In this document: piece by piece, positions 52,619 through 64,000 of the stretch
Layout: each line of letters opens with the position of its first letter
Numbering within the stretch: position 1 is the first letter of the stretch
Source of the DNA: Nansenia antarctica
Taxonomy: Eukaryota > Chordata > Actinopteri > Argentiniformes > Microstomatidae
NCBI GenBank assembly: GCA_963989245.1
Contig: OZ022342.1
Span: forward strand, 69,670,573-69,734,572
Direction: 5' to 3'
Length of the DNA stretch: 64,000 nucleotides
Translations under genes and position numbers: made by a program
Notes under the pieces: generated by a model
Databases searched by the model: none
What the model was told of the DNA's origin: nothing
The model's input: the letters and a program-made list of their open reading frames with translations, nothing else

Positions 52619-54570
52619 TATTCACTCCTGGATTAACAGAAAGAGAAAAGTAAGAGAATTTGCCAACAGAAAAACGAAATGGGGTGGTTGGCTGTATTTG
52701 CCGAAGAAACACACTTGTAAATCACAGCACAATGTTTCTTCGATGAAGGGTAAGCAGCATCTGAAAATTATTACAGGAGTGACATGAAGTATCATAATTT
52801 ACAGCATTACGTCACAATATTTCGCTCTTTGTGCCGTCACAGATAAAATACATTTTGCGGGCTTGCGAGTGCAGCCTTGTTTTGGACACCAGTAATGCGC
52901 CACTGCCCACAAAGATCATCAGTCGTTATACTTGTCCACCATTAATATACTTTTACATAAGGAGTTTGCAGAGAACGCATGGTGATATATTATTATAGTA
53001 GCTGGAGTCCAGATATGATGTTTTACATGGCAACTAACTAACCCCAAACCCTAACCCTGCACGAAAGAGAGCTAATTGACACAACGTTAACTCATTCAGT
53101 GCCGAGGGTGAATAATCAGTGCCAACCACCAAGGGTGACTTTATTCACCAAAAATGCATAAATGATTAACCAACTTCACAAGGAGTTGTTAGCTTCTGCC
53201 CCGTGTGGTCCTGTTATTGTAGGCCTAATGTACATTGTAATCGATTCATAATACAAATAAAAAGTGATGGTTATTTTGAGTATTTTCAGTGAGTTGAGTT
53301 CTCAAGCGGCTCTTCGTCCAAATTAGAACAATTAGGCCAATATGATTACGTTGATTGGTCCTTGTGCAGATATGCACTTACGGTAAATTGTTCAGTTGAA
53401 TTCAAATGATACCTTCTTCTTGATGATCAAAACTACATTATTTAGCTGTAAAATTAGATTTGACTAAATGGAATTGGACTCGTCCTCAAAAAACACTATT
53501 CTTCCCAAATTCAGCACAATCTAAATGAATACAATTAAGGCACAATGTAATCTTCAGACAATCATGGCTGATTTTGATTTGTATCATGGCATTGCTCCAG
53601 AACCAGGAGAAGAGGGAGTCAGGATGGGTAAAGACCCAGAGAGGTGGGGTGAGAATGGGGAAAGAGAGGGGGAGACATACATTGACATACAGAGACAGAC
53701 ATTGTCAAAGACAGTTGTCCAGACTCTAATTAATGCAACTTATTTATTGTCCACGCTTTATAAACATATATAAATATAACATGTGTTCAATAAGACAGTA
53801 ATAGTTTGAGAATGATGATTATAGCATGTTTTAATTACAAAAACAACCATAAACAGTCCAGTTCAATGGGTGCTGGTGCCGATCAAACATTTATTATTTA
53901 TGAGCATGCATGGCCTTATTTCTATTACAGTACATTTACCAAGCTCGATGTAACATTGATAACTCTTGCCTTGATCTATCTGATCTGATCACCCACCCAC
54001 ACAGTTCACTTTCATAGCAGCCACACTTACAGCATAACTTTGCTGGTTAGGGTTAGTGTTAGGGTTACCCTAATTCCTTCTCTCCTTCACTCGCTTTCCT
54101 CCTCTCATCTTTCCATTCGCCAGGAGACTTCAATGCACGACATGTGGGTGACCAGGAAAAAAAACTCTCCAAGCTAAATCTATATACCATAACCGCTACA
54201 TAGCCTACGTTGTGACCATACATACATTAATAAAGACGTAGAACTGACGTGCGTAACCTGCAATTCCAATCCAAGTTTACAGTTTAGCAGTTACACTGAC
54301 GATTCGAAGGAGTTGCAGTGTTGGATAGCATTCCTAAAAAGCATTCCTCTCTCTTTGAGTCAGGTTGTTGGGTAGGGTAAATTAGCTGCATCAGCTAATG
54401 GGTCTTTTTTTTTTAATACGGTGCCTTTTCCGTCCCCAGTACTAAATCATGTTGTATTTTGTCTAAATTTGGACAAATACTAATTCCATTAGGTTTTTCA
54501 TGTATAGTCAATTGTTATTTATTATGAATACAATGATATGGGCTTCTAAGTTGTTGTTTTCTACATTTTA
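52619..54570. other. No gene seen; repeat remnants
   Basis: This stretch is AT-rich and contains a partial copy of the 190-bp dispersed repeat (about 53085-53175), short CCCTAACCCTAA-like runs (about 53043-53060 and 54043-54065) and no exon that I can support. The region near 52619-52680 may contain the 5' UTR exon boundary of the minus-strand gene. Confidence 0.6.
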
Positions 54571-54759
54571 AAAGCTTTGGTTAAAGATGTAAATTTGATT
54601 TTGCATGGGATTTGGGATGTCCCCAGTGTTGTTCATTCAACTTCAATCCCAAAAATAACTATTAACTGTGTACATACATCTACTGATGCCTCTGGACACA
54701 TCTTCAGTGATGTTCCTGGAATCATCGGGCGTTTCGGGTCTTTCAACATCATACACCCT

Positions 54760-55445
54760 CCTCCAGGTGACCCAGCCGGGGCTGATCAGACCCCAGCTTG
54801 TGTCCAGATGGCTAACTAGCTACCATGACTCCATGGCTCTCCTCTTTTGAGCCACAGCCATCTAGAGGCTCTCTCTGCCGCATTGGTGGTACTGCGGATG
54901 GCTCTCCTCTTTTTCTCTCTATCGATGCCCAAACTGCTGAAGGCTCTGGCCAAGGAACGGGCTGCAAATCCTCTGCAACCAACCTCTACTGGGAAACACC
55001 TCGCTCTCCAACCAGCCTGCTGGCAGTCACTGACCAGTCCCGCGTACTTGCTGCCAGTCTCTTGCAGAGGTCAAGATGCCTGCAGATGTTTTCCTGGCAG
55101 GGGTTGGCTGCTCCCCAGCTCTGACAAAGGCGATGGTTTTCTTGGAGGGTCGGAACTGCTTTGCCCACACAAGTCCTGCGCTGATGGCTTCAGCAATGGT
55201 CTTCAGGACTTGGTCATGCCTCCACCTGTACCGTCCATCTCCAAGGGCCCTTGTACAGCAGCTGAGGATGTGTTCCAGGGTTCCTCGCTTGGAACACAGT
55301 TGGCATGCTGGTGTCTCTGCTATGCCCCATGTGTGCAGATTTGACGGGCTTGGAAGCACATCATAGACTGCCTGGATGAGGAATTTGATGCGGTGAGGCT
55401 CGGCTTTCCAAAGCTCAGCCCAGGTCACCTTCCTCTCAATCGCAT
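54760..55445 (-). mobile_element. Non-LTR retrotransposon reverse-transcriptase C-terminal remnant
   Basis: On the minus strand, 55428-55027 reads CQLCSKRGTLEHILSCC, a CCHC-type zinc motif, followed by GRYRWRHDQVLKTIAEAI. After a break, EVGCRGFAARSLAKAFSSLG and ERASRWLWLKRG follow toward 54800. This layout is typical of the C-terminus of LINE ORF2 proteins. Frame breaks and truncation show that it is dead. Confidence 0.75.
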
Positions 55446-56236
55446 TCTCCCATCATTAAAAACATATACATTTCCAAATATGTTATTATTATTTCATTTT
55501 CCTGATCAATATCTATTGAAATGAAATATAGTTTTTATCCATTTTTAAATTTATTTTGTACAAAAAATTAAGGTTTTGCTTACAATATTGCTTGCCCCTG
55601 CGATCACTGTCCACCCTGTTATGCTGTGTTAATGTCCCTTTTAAAAGAAAACCATATTTCTCAATCACATCACTCTCATGAGGTGACATCACATCAGTGG
55701 AGGGGATTTCAAATGTGGTAAGCTGTGTGATTTTCTACCTCTTTTACCATCTGATTTTTATGTTTTTATCCAGTGAGTTTAATGTGGTTGACCATAACGT
55801 GTCCACCCTGTTATGCCTAAATATTGAGGAGATCAATCAAATTGAATAATTTCAAAAAAAAGTATTTAGTGCAAAATAGATTCCTCATCAAGTATTCATG
55901 GTCATTCTAGGCATTATGCTAACACAGGCAGGCTAAAGGCTAACTTTAACTCAACATGTCCACTCTGTTATGTGTCCACTCTGTTCTGGAGACACTCGCC
56001 CTATTCAACTACAGAGGGTATTCTAAATAAAATAAAATGTAGGTGCCTGAGCTCGACCACTATGTTTTTCAGCAAGCTAGATATGTCCTTTATATAATAG
56101 AACATTAAAATATAGATGAATCAACAATTTATTATGTTATGAAGTCCAAATGGCACCGTATAAAAAAATTACCCTAATAGGAAAGGTAAACTCAGAAGAA
56201 GAAAATAAATACAATGAAATATACTGTAGCTATCTA

Positions 56237-56329
<93 letters not shown>

Positions 56330-56514
56330 GTACCGTCTCCCTAATTTTCAAAATAAATACATTTCTTCAAAACTGTGTTCAACTTTTGTCTTATTTTGTG
56401 CACTAACAGTGTTAGCGGTTCCTTATGCTTTTATTTTACTAGATTCACTGTCTGATTATTTGTTTAATGGGGGATATGTTCATTCATACTGCAAGAGCTC
56501 TGTCAGGTTGGAGA
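55446..56514. repeat. AT-rich unassigned DNA with a recurring CCACCCTGTTATG motif
   Basis: GTCCACCCTGTTATGC appears near 55611 and 55800, with variants GTCCACTCTGTTATG near 55960-55985. Family not recognised. A (CT)n microsatellite of about 40 units is at 56241-56323. No gene seen. Confidence 0.5.
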
Positions 56515-57214
56515 ACGTTCTCCAGAAGTCATCATAAGTCTATGGAACGGGGAGAACCACAGGCCTCCTAGAATTGTGTTGAAGTCATTGTAGCCTGAGG
56601 AGTTTGGAACATCGAACTCTCTGGAAGAGCTGTACAACACACGCTGTCTCAGGAAGGCCTCCAAGATCTCCAGGGACCCGACCCACCCTGGGCACGTACA
56701 CTTTATCAGGCTGCCCTCGAAAAGGAGGTACAGGACCCCGGCCGCTAAGACAAACAGACTGAAGAACTGCTTCTACCACAGGGCCGTCAAGGCCCTGAAC
56801 ACAGCAAAGGCCTAAGTTCTGGGCCCAGGACAGTCTGGACGGATTGTATGGCAGCTAGTGCTGAGGCACAAACATGTACATTTCAAGCCTGCAAACTGTG
56901 ACACTTTAAATAACGTGAAAAAATACTTTTGTGCAATATGACAACCCTAGTTGACTATCTGTGCAGTATAGTACAGTGGATTGTGTACATAGCCTTTATT
57001 TATGTAAACCAGCTCCTATACCTTCTTGTGATTTTATTCTTTTTCTAAAAGTTTTTTTTTTTTTTTCCCTTTCCTAACACCAGGTGAGCCACCCCTCCTA
57101 AATTTCGTTGTTTGGTACCTGTACTGTAGCAATGACAATAAAGTCCATTCATTCATTCATTCATTCATTCATTCATTCATTCATTCATTCATTCATTCAT
57201 TCATTCATTCATTC
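56515..57214 (+). mobile_element. LINE 3' end with (CATT)n tail
   Basis: The 5' part resembles the last codons of a LINE ORF2 (PTHPG, KRRYRTP-like and NRLKNCFYHRAVKALN-like reading), followed by a 3' UTR with GCCTTTATTTATGTAAACCA, GTACCTGTACTGTAG and GACAATAAAG, and a (CATT)n tail of about 17 units. Shorter relatives are at 41395-41600 (+) and 44925-45000 (-). Confidence 0.7.
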
Positions 57215-58019
57215 AACATAGCTGTAATCCGTCTGCTCCATGGTGCCACTCTAGAGGGTGCTGTTGACACTACTTCAGACCTTCACTGCAAAACAGTATG
57301 TTTTAATCAGGTATTTGGTGAAATTAATTTCTGAAATCACTGAGCTCTGAGGAGCGTCCACTGGACCAGTTACAATTAAAGACGAAAAGTCGTGAAAGAC
57401 TGGACAAGATCATTTGCACGAAGACATGGTGGAAAGGCAAATTACACTACTTTACAAATCACAAAGTAGGTTACAATAATGTAACCACACAGACACATTT
57501 ATTGTCCAAAATCATACAAAGCAAGTCGCAAATCATATTGCAATTCAAGTCGCAGATCACATTGCAATGCAATTCAAATGACAAATCATATTGCAGAGCC
57601 AAATGTATTGAGCAATGTAGAATGTATAGCACATTGGTTATTGTAAAACGAATAATACGTAATGCAACTAGAAGCATTGGATAACACTTAAACATATGTT
57701 TTGCCATTCACGGCCCTCCCTCCATAGATATGTGGCCATCCTTTATACGCAGCTCACTACACACAACACATGGATGTGTTGATCTGTTATCTACAGACAC
57801 AAATACATTTTGATACATCCCACATTACTCCCATCACCAAAGTTATTCTATAATAAATTAACAATACATTTGAACTATCCTACCGTCCTAAGCATTTTGA
57901 TGCGCTTAGTTGTACCGTCAGTTATTGATATGAGTAATGTATAAAGAAAAATATAAACTTTTATTCTATAGATTATCTAATTTCAAGGCTCGGTAATTTC
58001 CGCCACTCCTCGTTTTGCT

Positions 58020-58135
58020 GCTACAGGGCGTGATGATGTCACCGCATCTGTCAGGAGGAGCCCACACTCCAGCGAACCGTCGAGGGGCTCGTAGCTCATT
58101 CTAGAAACCGACCAGCGCTAACTGCGAAAACAGCG
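58020..58135 (+). promoter_or_regulatory. Probable promoter and non-coding first exon of a plus-strand gene
   Basis: A GC-rich stretch in otherwise AT-rich DNA (TGATGATGTCACCGCATCTG, then CGAACCGTCGAGGGGCTCG) ends with ACAGCG|GTAAGT, a near-consensus donor at 58136. No ATG-led frame is present, so the exon would be untranslated with coding exons beyond 64000. Another possible first exon ends near 62822 (CTCTCCACCACAG|GTATAG). Inference only. Confidence 0.4.
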
Positions 58136-58939
58136 GTAAGTGCTATTTATTCTAAAACTAGATGATTACGAATGTTGTACGAATAACAACGACTAATTAT
58201 CCCACCATGCACTGGTTTGTTTCAGCTAGTTAGTGAGCTAGTTAGTTTGTTAAACTAAGCATTTTTGCATAGCCGTGTTCACTCCAGGAGCTAGCTAAGC
58301 TGCGTGCAATTACCCACCGATTGTGTGCTACATTAATCGCATACTAATGATATTGCAATTAGGAAACATTTCACAGTGTCCCTGTACATCTGTATGTTTG
58401 ACAATATCGATGCCAGGTCGATATTACACTACCAGAGCCAAAGAATTGTAGCTTCAGGAGGCTAGCTAGATAGCTAGCAAGGCGTTTGCTCGAGCGCCCA
58501 GACTCAGACGCAAAAAGCAGGGCAGGGTCCAGTGAGCACAGTTAACACAGATCTAAAGATAATATTATCTATTATTTAAAAAAGCAAGCTGTCCATTCTT
58601 TAATTATGTTATTCGATATACATTTCGTCACGCAATTTCACGCAAAGGTTTACGAGAAATAAGTGCTTTTGAATAAAAATCAGTGGTTTTGCAGTAGTCA
58701 GTCTGTTGTTGTGGACAGCAGAGATGTCGGCGGCCATGGAGGAAGCAGGACCCACCCGCCTGGACACACAATAATTTTGCCGTTTACACACAACACAATG
58801 TTACACCACTTCCCTCGACACTAATGGCATCAGATCAGCTGCTATAGTCGAAGCATAAATATAATAGACAACTGAACACCTCTCCTATTCCTAGCTAAGC
58901 ACCGTAGCATGCTCAACATTACAAGGTTAACCTTGACTA

Positions 58940-59541
58940 TAGGGCTGGGTTCAAAAAATCGATTTCCCGATTCTGAATCGATCTTCATTAAAATGAGCGA
59001 TTATCGATTCATAAATCCCGAGATCGATTTTTTTTTTTTTTTTTTTTTTTTTGCTTGCAGCTTCAACCCGCAACGAGATCTCGTGGCCAGATCTCGCGCT
59101 ACAAGAATTTATCATATCTCACGCAACGTGAGGTCTCAACACTAAAATCTAAAAACATGGCGATGGCAGGGACACTCAAGTCACCACCAGGCTTAAAGTC
59201 AGATGTCTGGGTGCATTTTGGATTTAAAAAATGTGACGATAGAGATGAGCTGGACAAAAGCAAAGTCATATGTAAATAAAAAGTACATTCATGTAACTGC
59301 TTTGGAGTCAATTCATTGATATGTTTAACAATGCTACATGTTATAGGGTTCCTTGAACCATTTATAGCATTAGTTCAGAGAATCTCTTTCATATTCAAGC
59401 AAAAAATGTATATTGTAACTAGATCGAATCGGAATCGAATCGAATCGAATCGAATCGTGAATCGAATCGAATCGGGCTGTGAATCAAGCTGTGAATCGGA
59501 ATCGAATCGTTTTGGGAAATCAGTGGCGATACCCAGCCCTA
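58940..59541 (+). mobile_element. Complete 602-bp non-autonomous hAT-type element
   Basis: Ends TAGGGCTGGGTTC and GATACCCAGCCCTA are short inverted repeats. The element is flanked by perfect 8-bp direct repeats CTTGACTA at 58932-58939 and 59542-59549, the hAT hallmark. The interior has many GAATCGAATC repeats, a T run at 59028-59052 and a short frame (about 59157-59279) reading SDVWVHFGFKK and ELDKSKVICK, which resembles the first half of a BED zinc finger of ZBED/hAT transposases. The rest of the transposase is deleted. Confidence 0.85.
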
Positions 59542-59559
59542 CTTGACTAGTGGGTGCTG

Positions 59560-60560
59560 CTTCCCTGCCCTGCCCTAGGCTACATCAGTCTGTTCATTGA
59601 TTCTTTTTTTTTTTTTACCCACCCCATCATCAGTATTGTTGGACAACCAATGGTTTTGTCTTCTCACTTTCTCAATTTGAGGAGTGCCATTTAGTTCTTA
59701 TATCTAAGGTTTATATCGGTTTGTTTGTTTGCTTATATATAAATTTCTTATATATTTATACATGTATAAATAGCCCAGGATAGGAGGCTAGCTTCATCCG
59801 GGCTAGGTGCGCCTTGCTACGGCTGATCATCCTCTGTCTGGCGCGTTGCTTTATACGAGTCCACGATTCGAATTCACTAAATTGGAGCCAAACTAACAGA
59901 ATGACACACTGTGAATGTCTGCGCTTGTCTCCAGTTGCATTAGCACATAAGGGTGGATCATGCAACAGCTGCTCTCAATTTATTGAGAAAAACAACAGTA
60001 CTACTCCACCCTCAAGCTTTAGACATACGCCCTGTGTACACCATGTGCGGTCAAACGGACGTCGTTGCGGCGGAAGTCATTCAGTCCATTGGGGGTGGTC
60101 AGAGCCTCTGCGTTGCGTCCGGCCTGCTTTAGATGGTTTCATCCATATCCATACTATCTATGGTTTCATCTTTCAACTTTGCCTTGTGGCAACAGTACAG
60201 GATGTTGTCAAACCACTGAAGAAGATAGAAATATCTAGCTTTCAGCAATGGTTTTATGCAATATCTGTTTTTAAGTCTATAAATTCCTTTATTCCATTCG
60301 GGACACGACGTTTAAAACAATCACACTGCAAGGTCACAGATTTCCTGACCCCAGGGGCGGATGCTCTGGCTAGCCAAATTGTTGACATGCCAAAAGCCGT
60401 CTGGATTCTCAAGGAGGGATCCAGGCAACAAGCGCAGACCTTTTATCCTCAAAGATTAGCATGCAAGGCCTGTGTTCAGCTGAATTAGACCTGCAACTTC
60501 CTCCTCAGCGAGGGACCTTGGACAGATCCGTCTCTGGCGTCGCAGGGGTTCTAGCCTTTC
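59560..60560. other. No gene supported; one unexplained 224-codon frame
   Basis: An open frame at 59814-60488 (+) is longer than expected by chance in AT-rich DNA, but has no recognisable domain, no helpful splice context and no repeats. I do not call it a gene. Confidence 0.4.
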
Positions 60561-60569
60561 TCCTCAGTC

Positions 60570-60800
60570 ATTATTTACATTGACATTTTTGGCATTTAGC
60601 AGACGCCTTATTCCAAAGCGACTTACAATCAATACATTTGACTAAGCAAGTGAATCATCAATCCACCACCAGTCGTAGCAGGAAGAGTAATCTAGCTCAG
60701 GCCCGGGGCCATTGGCAGTCTCCGTGCTAGAAGGAAAACGTTTTTTATTTTTATTTATTTTTTAAGACACTGGAGAACAGAGAAACAGTCATCATGCTAG
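60570..60800 (-). mobile_element. SINE-tail repeat, longest copy
   Basis: Contains GGCATTTAGCAGACGCC, CCAAAGCGACTTACAATCAA, AGAGTAATCTAGCTCAGGCC and CCATTGGCAGTCTCC, matching 49448-49625. Confidence 0.65.
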
Positions 60801-63227
60801 TTTGAGTTATGGGTGACACGGCCCACACCGTAGCGTGGGTTAACTCACTGTGAGTTGTGGAAGCTGTATGGTCCGTCAGACTACACCAAAACTACCAAAG
60901 TAGTGTGGCCTGCGGCTAGCCGGTGAAAGTGTCTAGAAATGGAGACCAGGCCGTACAGCTGATAGCAGCCGCGGCTAGATGAAGTTGGCCATGTAGGATG
61001 TTGTGGTAAAATGCAGCAAGACAGTTCAGAATACTAAGACAGTGTTGTTTTTTTTGCAAGTGAGAAAAACAACCTATTAGCATGCGTTGCTAAGAATTTT
61101 AGCAGCATTTTCAGGCTCTTATGATTACCGTGCCAACTCTACACACAAACAAGGGTGAAGTGCTATAAATATATATATAATATATATTGAAATGTTGATA
61201 TTTGTCAGCTAAACTTGCTCCGCACCATCTCAGAAACAACGACAGAGGGAAGAAATTTCGATTTATTTTAGACATTCGGTTTTCTGTCATAATAGCACCT
61301 GGTCACATTAGCCATTTTTCCGTACACATGTCAATGTCAAATTATAATATTGCTCAATAAACTATATAGCTAAAATAGCTATATTCACTAGTCTTCTATG
61401 GGAATTAGAATACAAGCTTTGCTTGCTTCCAGGGGGGTATTCCATCAACGTGGCCTGTTGATAGTTTTGTTCTCATGGTGATGTGATCACGTATGATCAC
61501 GTATTTCATTCAAAGTAATCTCACAATCGTCACTCAATTCTACTAGTTAGGTTTCACAGATTTAAATTTTTTTTTTTTTTGACAATAACACATTGACATT
61601 AAACACTGACTGACTGGTGTGTGCTCAATGTTGCCCTGTAGCCAGCCAGCACAGGCACCTTCCATCATGTCCCAGTAGGTAACGTGTGTCATGGTTGTGG
61701 TTTGTGGTGGTATGGTGTGTATGCATTAGGGATGGGCATTTGAATGGTTCTAACTGTTCAAGTACTCGCATGCTATTTTTTCTATTAGGCCTAAAAGAAA
61801 AAAACAATAACACTTAACTGCAGCTTTAGCACCTCTGCTTAGCAGGCCAGCGCCAGCGTTAGCGCGCCAGCACTGTGGCGATGTGTGTATCCAACGGACA
61901 GACAGAGCGGAGATGAAAGAAAATATGACCTGGTTTCAGCAATCAGCCGAATATGGGAATTAATGAGTAATTAATGAATTAGTCTTATCAAAACATGTAT
62001 CCAAATAACTAATTTGCCTCATTTGTAGCCTAATAGAAGCTACTTAACCAAGCTGCTAAACCGAATCAGAACACACACTAACGGTTAGACTCACGCTAGT
62101 TAGACTCACGCTAGTTAGACTCACGCTAGTGTCTGTTCTGACTGCTAGTCAGAAGCCCAATCAATTTGAGCATAACTGACTCTGTCAGGAGGTAGGAACA
62201 GCACACATATGGGGCCCTTGAGCAGAGAAAAGGCAAAACAAGGGAGATATAGATAAGGGCCTATTCAATACCTTTGCAACTGCCAGTTTTCACCTTCAGA
62301 TCCCTCACTATGGCCCGGCGTGACATGGCAGTTATTATGTCTTTGAATCACTGAATACAAACTGGTATGCTGATTACATTTGGTGACAACACTATTACTC
62401 CCATCCATCCATTCATTCGAGTACTCATGCCCATGCCTCGTATGCATCTCTGTGTGTTTTTCTTCTGAAGGGTTGTGTGTGTCGGGTGTTCATCGGATGC
62501 ACGGAAGGTTCTGGTATTTTGAGAGAAGGACATGGTAATGTTGTTTTGCTGAATAGAGGTTGAGGAGGAGGAGGAGGGGAGGGAGGGAGGGAGGGAGGGA
62601 GGGAGGGAGAAAGAGGTACAAAGTGAGATACGCAGGGCTGGATTGAAGCTTGGCTTGCTCCCCAAGTGGCCTAGTCACTGCAGTCTGCTGCGTCTGTCTG
62701 TGCTGCAGAGAGGAGGGAGAGAACGAGGGAGAGAGGCGTTTCACATTCTTCCTTTATCAGCTGAGTCTTTTCCTGGAGCCTAGACTGGACTGACGGCTGC
62801 TGGCTGCATCCTCTCCACCACAGGTATAGATGGAACCCAGGGGCTGAATAAGGAGACCAGAATCTCCTGAGTCACCGGTGTAGGGTGTGGCTTTGTAGGG
62901 TATGGTGTTGGTTAACATCAGGTTTATGTAGGTGGTGGTGTACTTTCTCCTTTCACAGGCTGTAAGTAGGCTAATTATAATAAGTATTGGCTGTAGAGTT
63001 ACTACCTAATTTAGAAGTTGTTATTTTATATGTTTTGATTTAATGTTTTTAGAGAGATCTAACTGAATTCAGGCTTGAACGTATTGCATGCACTGCGTGT
63101 CTGTGAAAACAAATTACTATGGTTATTTTATTGACTTGGCTGAGTCTTGTCTAATCATACAGGTCATTTTATAATTTCTTAATTCCTTGGTGATTGAATC
63201 ACTGAATTCAGGCCTGCTTATTGTTTG
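60801..63227. other. Presumed first intron or intergenic DNA, no coding feature seen
   Basis: It holds short direct repeats (TTAGACTCACGCTAG three times at about 62086-62130), a GGGA tract at 62575-62610 and AT-rich DNA. The stretch 62700-62822 is moderately GC-rich and might hold an alternative first exon. Confidence 0.45.
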
Positions 63228-63231
63228 TGTT

Positions 63232-63319
<88 letters not shown>

Positions 63320-63325
63320 GGGGGG
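63228..63325. repeat. (TG)n microsatellite followed by a 23-G run
   Basis: About 35 TG units run directly into a homopolymer of G, a hard template where read and assembly errors are likely. Bases 63326-64000 show no gene that I can support. Confidence 0.95.
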
Positions 63326-64000
63326 TAGGAAACTGGAGGGTTGCATGAAACTGAGTTATTTTTGTTGTTGATTGAACTGAGGTGGATTAAATCAAGCTCT
63401 TGATTAGTCCTATTATTTATCCTAAACAAATGAAAGGACTATTTAGGTAGTACGTTCAGAGGTCAACCGAGCCTCTCGGATGTGCAGTTTTCCCAATGTG
63501 CGTCATGGACCGGTGTTCAACAGTTGATTTAATCCCATACATCATTGTCTTTGTGACGTTTCTGTGTGTCATATCTAATTTCAATGTCGCGGTATACAAA
63601 TTCCGCAGCGTCTAGGTTTGTACTTTCACTAGCTGTTAGCTCAGATTCATCGTTGCTGGCGATGTCCGCGAAAAATGATTTACTGTATATTCACTCCGAA
63701 GAAAGGGAGACGAAGCGTTGTTGACCTTATCGATTTCCTCGCTACGCCCCTTCTCACTTGGGACATAGGCCCACCTCCCATTTCCTGTAAATTCCTCCGG
63801 CCTGCATCCTCCCAGTATGGCGTCATCTTGAACAGATGTGTTGCCGTGGTAACTGTGAGGCGGTTGTTTGCGGGGCCTCGTCCGTTTCCCACTGTCTCTC
63901 TCTATACTGGGCCTGATGATATCTGGATAGCAAGAGGCTTTTCAGGCAATTCAGGTCCCCCTGAATAAGTTGGGCCTAATGTTTAATCCTTCTGTAACCT

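Noticed and set aside
54577..55366. Plus-strand frames of 80-165 codons
   Set aside because: They are antisense to a minus-strand LINE reverse-transcriptase remnant whose zinc motif reads clearly on the other strand.
59814..60488. 224-codon frame on the plus strand
   Set aside because: Length alone is suggestive, but the peptide has no recognisable domain or compositional sign of a gene, and it lies in repeat-rich DNA near a likely first intron.

Overview
The window is vertebrate nuclear DNA, almost certainly from a teleost fish. Genes are split by many short GT-AG introns. CA, GA and AT microsatellites are abundant. The repeats are of teleost type: SINE tails with the GCAGACGC / AAAGCGACTTAC motif, an L1-like and other LINE 3' ends, and hAT and Tc1-like remnants. 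The species cannot be named from the sequence alone.

Layout, left to right. (1) 1-1030: minus-strand exons of the N-terminal repeat type seen in teleost NLR (NACHT/FISNA, NLRC3-like) immune receptors; three intact-looking exons and one broken one, with the rest of the gene off the left edge. (2) 1281-4220: a 1,470-bp head-to-tail duplication with no difference seen between the copies. (3) 5094-7613: a four-exon beta-tubulin gene (+). (4) 8609-15638: a nine-exon uap1l1 gene (+). (5) 17015-20997: a five-exon zdhhc12 palmitoyltransferase gene (+). (6) 23846-40123: a 22-exon pkn3 kinase gene (-), 934 codons, with several introns built largely of tandem repeats. (7) 41967-47863: an eight-exon set gene (+), head to head with pkn3. 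(8) 49844-52618: a four-exon minus-strand gene for a 612-residue protein that I do not recognise. (9) 52.7-64 kb: mostly repeats (a LINE reverse-transcriptase remnant, a LINE 3' end, a complete 602-bp hAT-type element with 8-bp target duplications) and a probable non-coding first exon near 58.0-58.14 kb of a plus-strand gene extending past the window.

set, pkn3 and zdhhc12 are neighbours on human 9q34.11, and UAP1L1 and TUBB4B both lie at 9q34.3, so the window is a compacted piece of the 9q34 conserved block. The genes do not form one pathway: they cover microtubules, nucleotide-sugar metabolism, protein palmitoylation, Rho-effector signalling and histone chaperoning.

The most unusual features are in pkn3. 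First, as spliced here, the catalytic-loop arginine (HRD/YRD) becomes cysteine through a codon split by an intron. Second, three of its minisatellites abut an exon: two carry copies of that exon's own splice site, and a third, of about 64 units in intron 20, carries splice-site-like motifs in most units. Third, exon 5 is flanked by inverted purine/pyrimidine arrays that could pair in the transcript. The NLR repeat exons and the unrecognised gene at 49.8-52.6 kb are the other main points to follow up.
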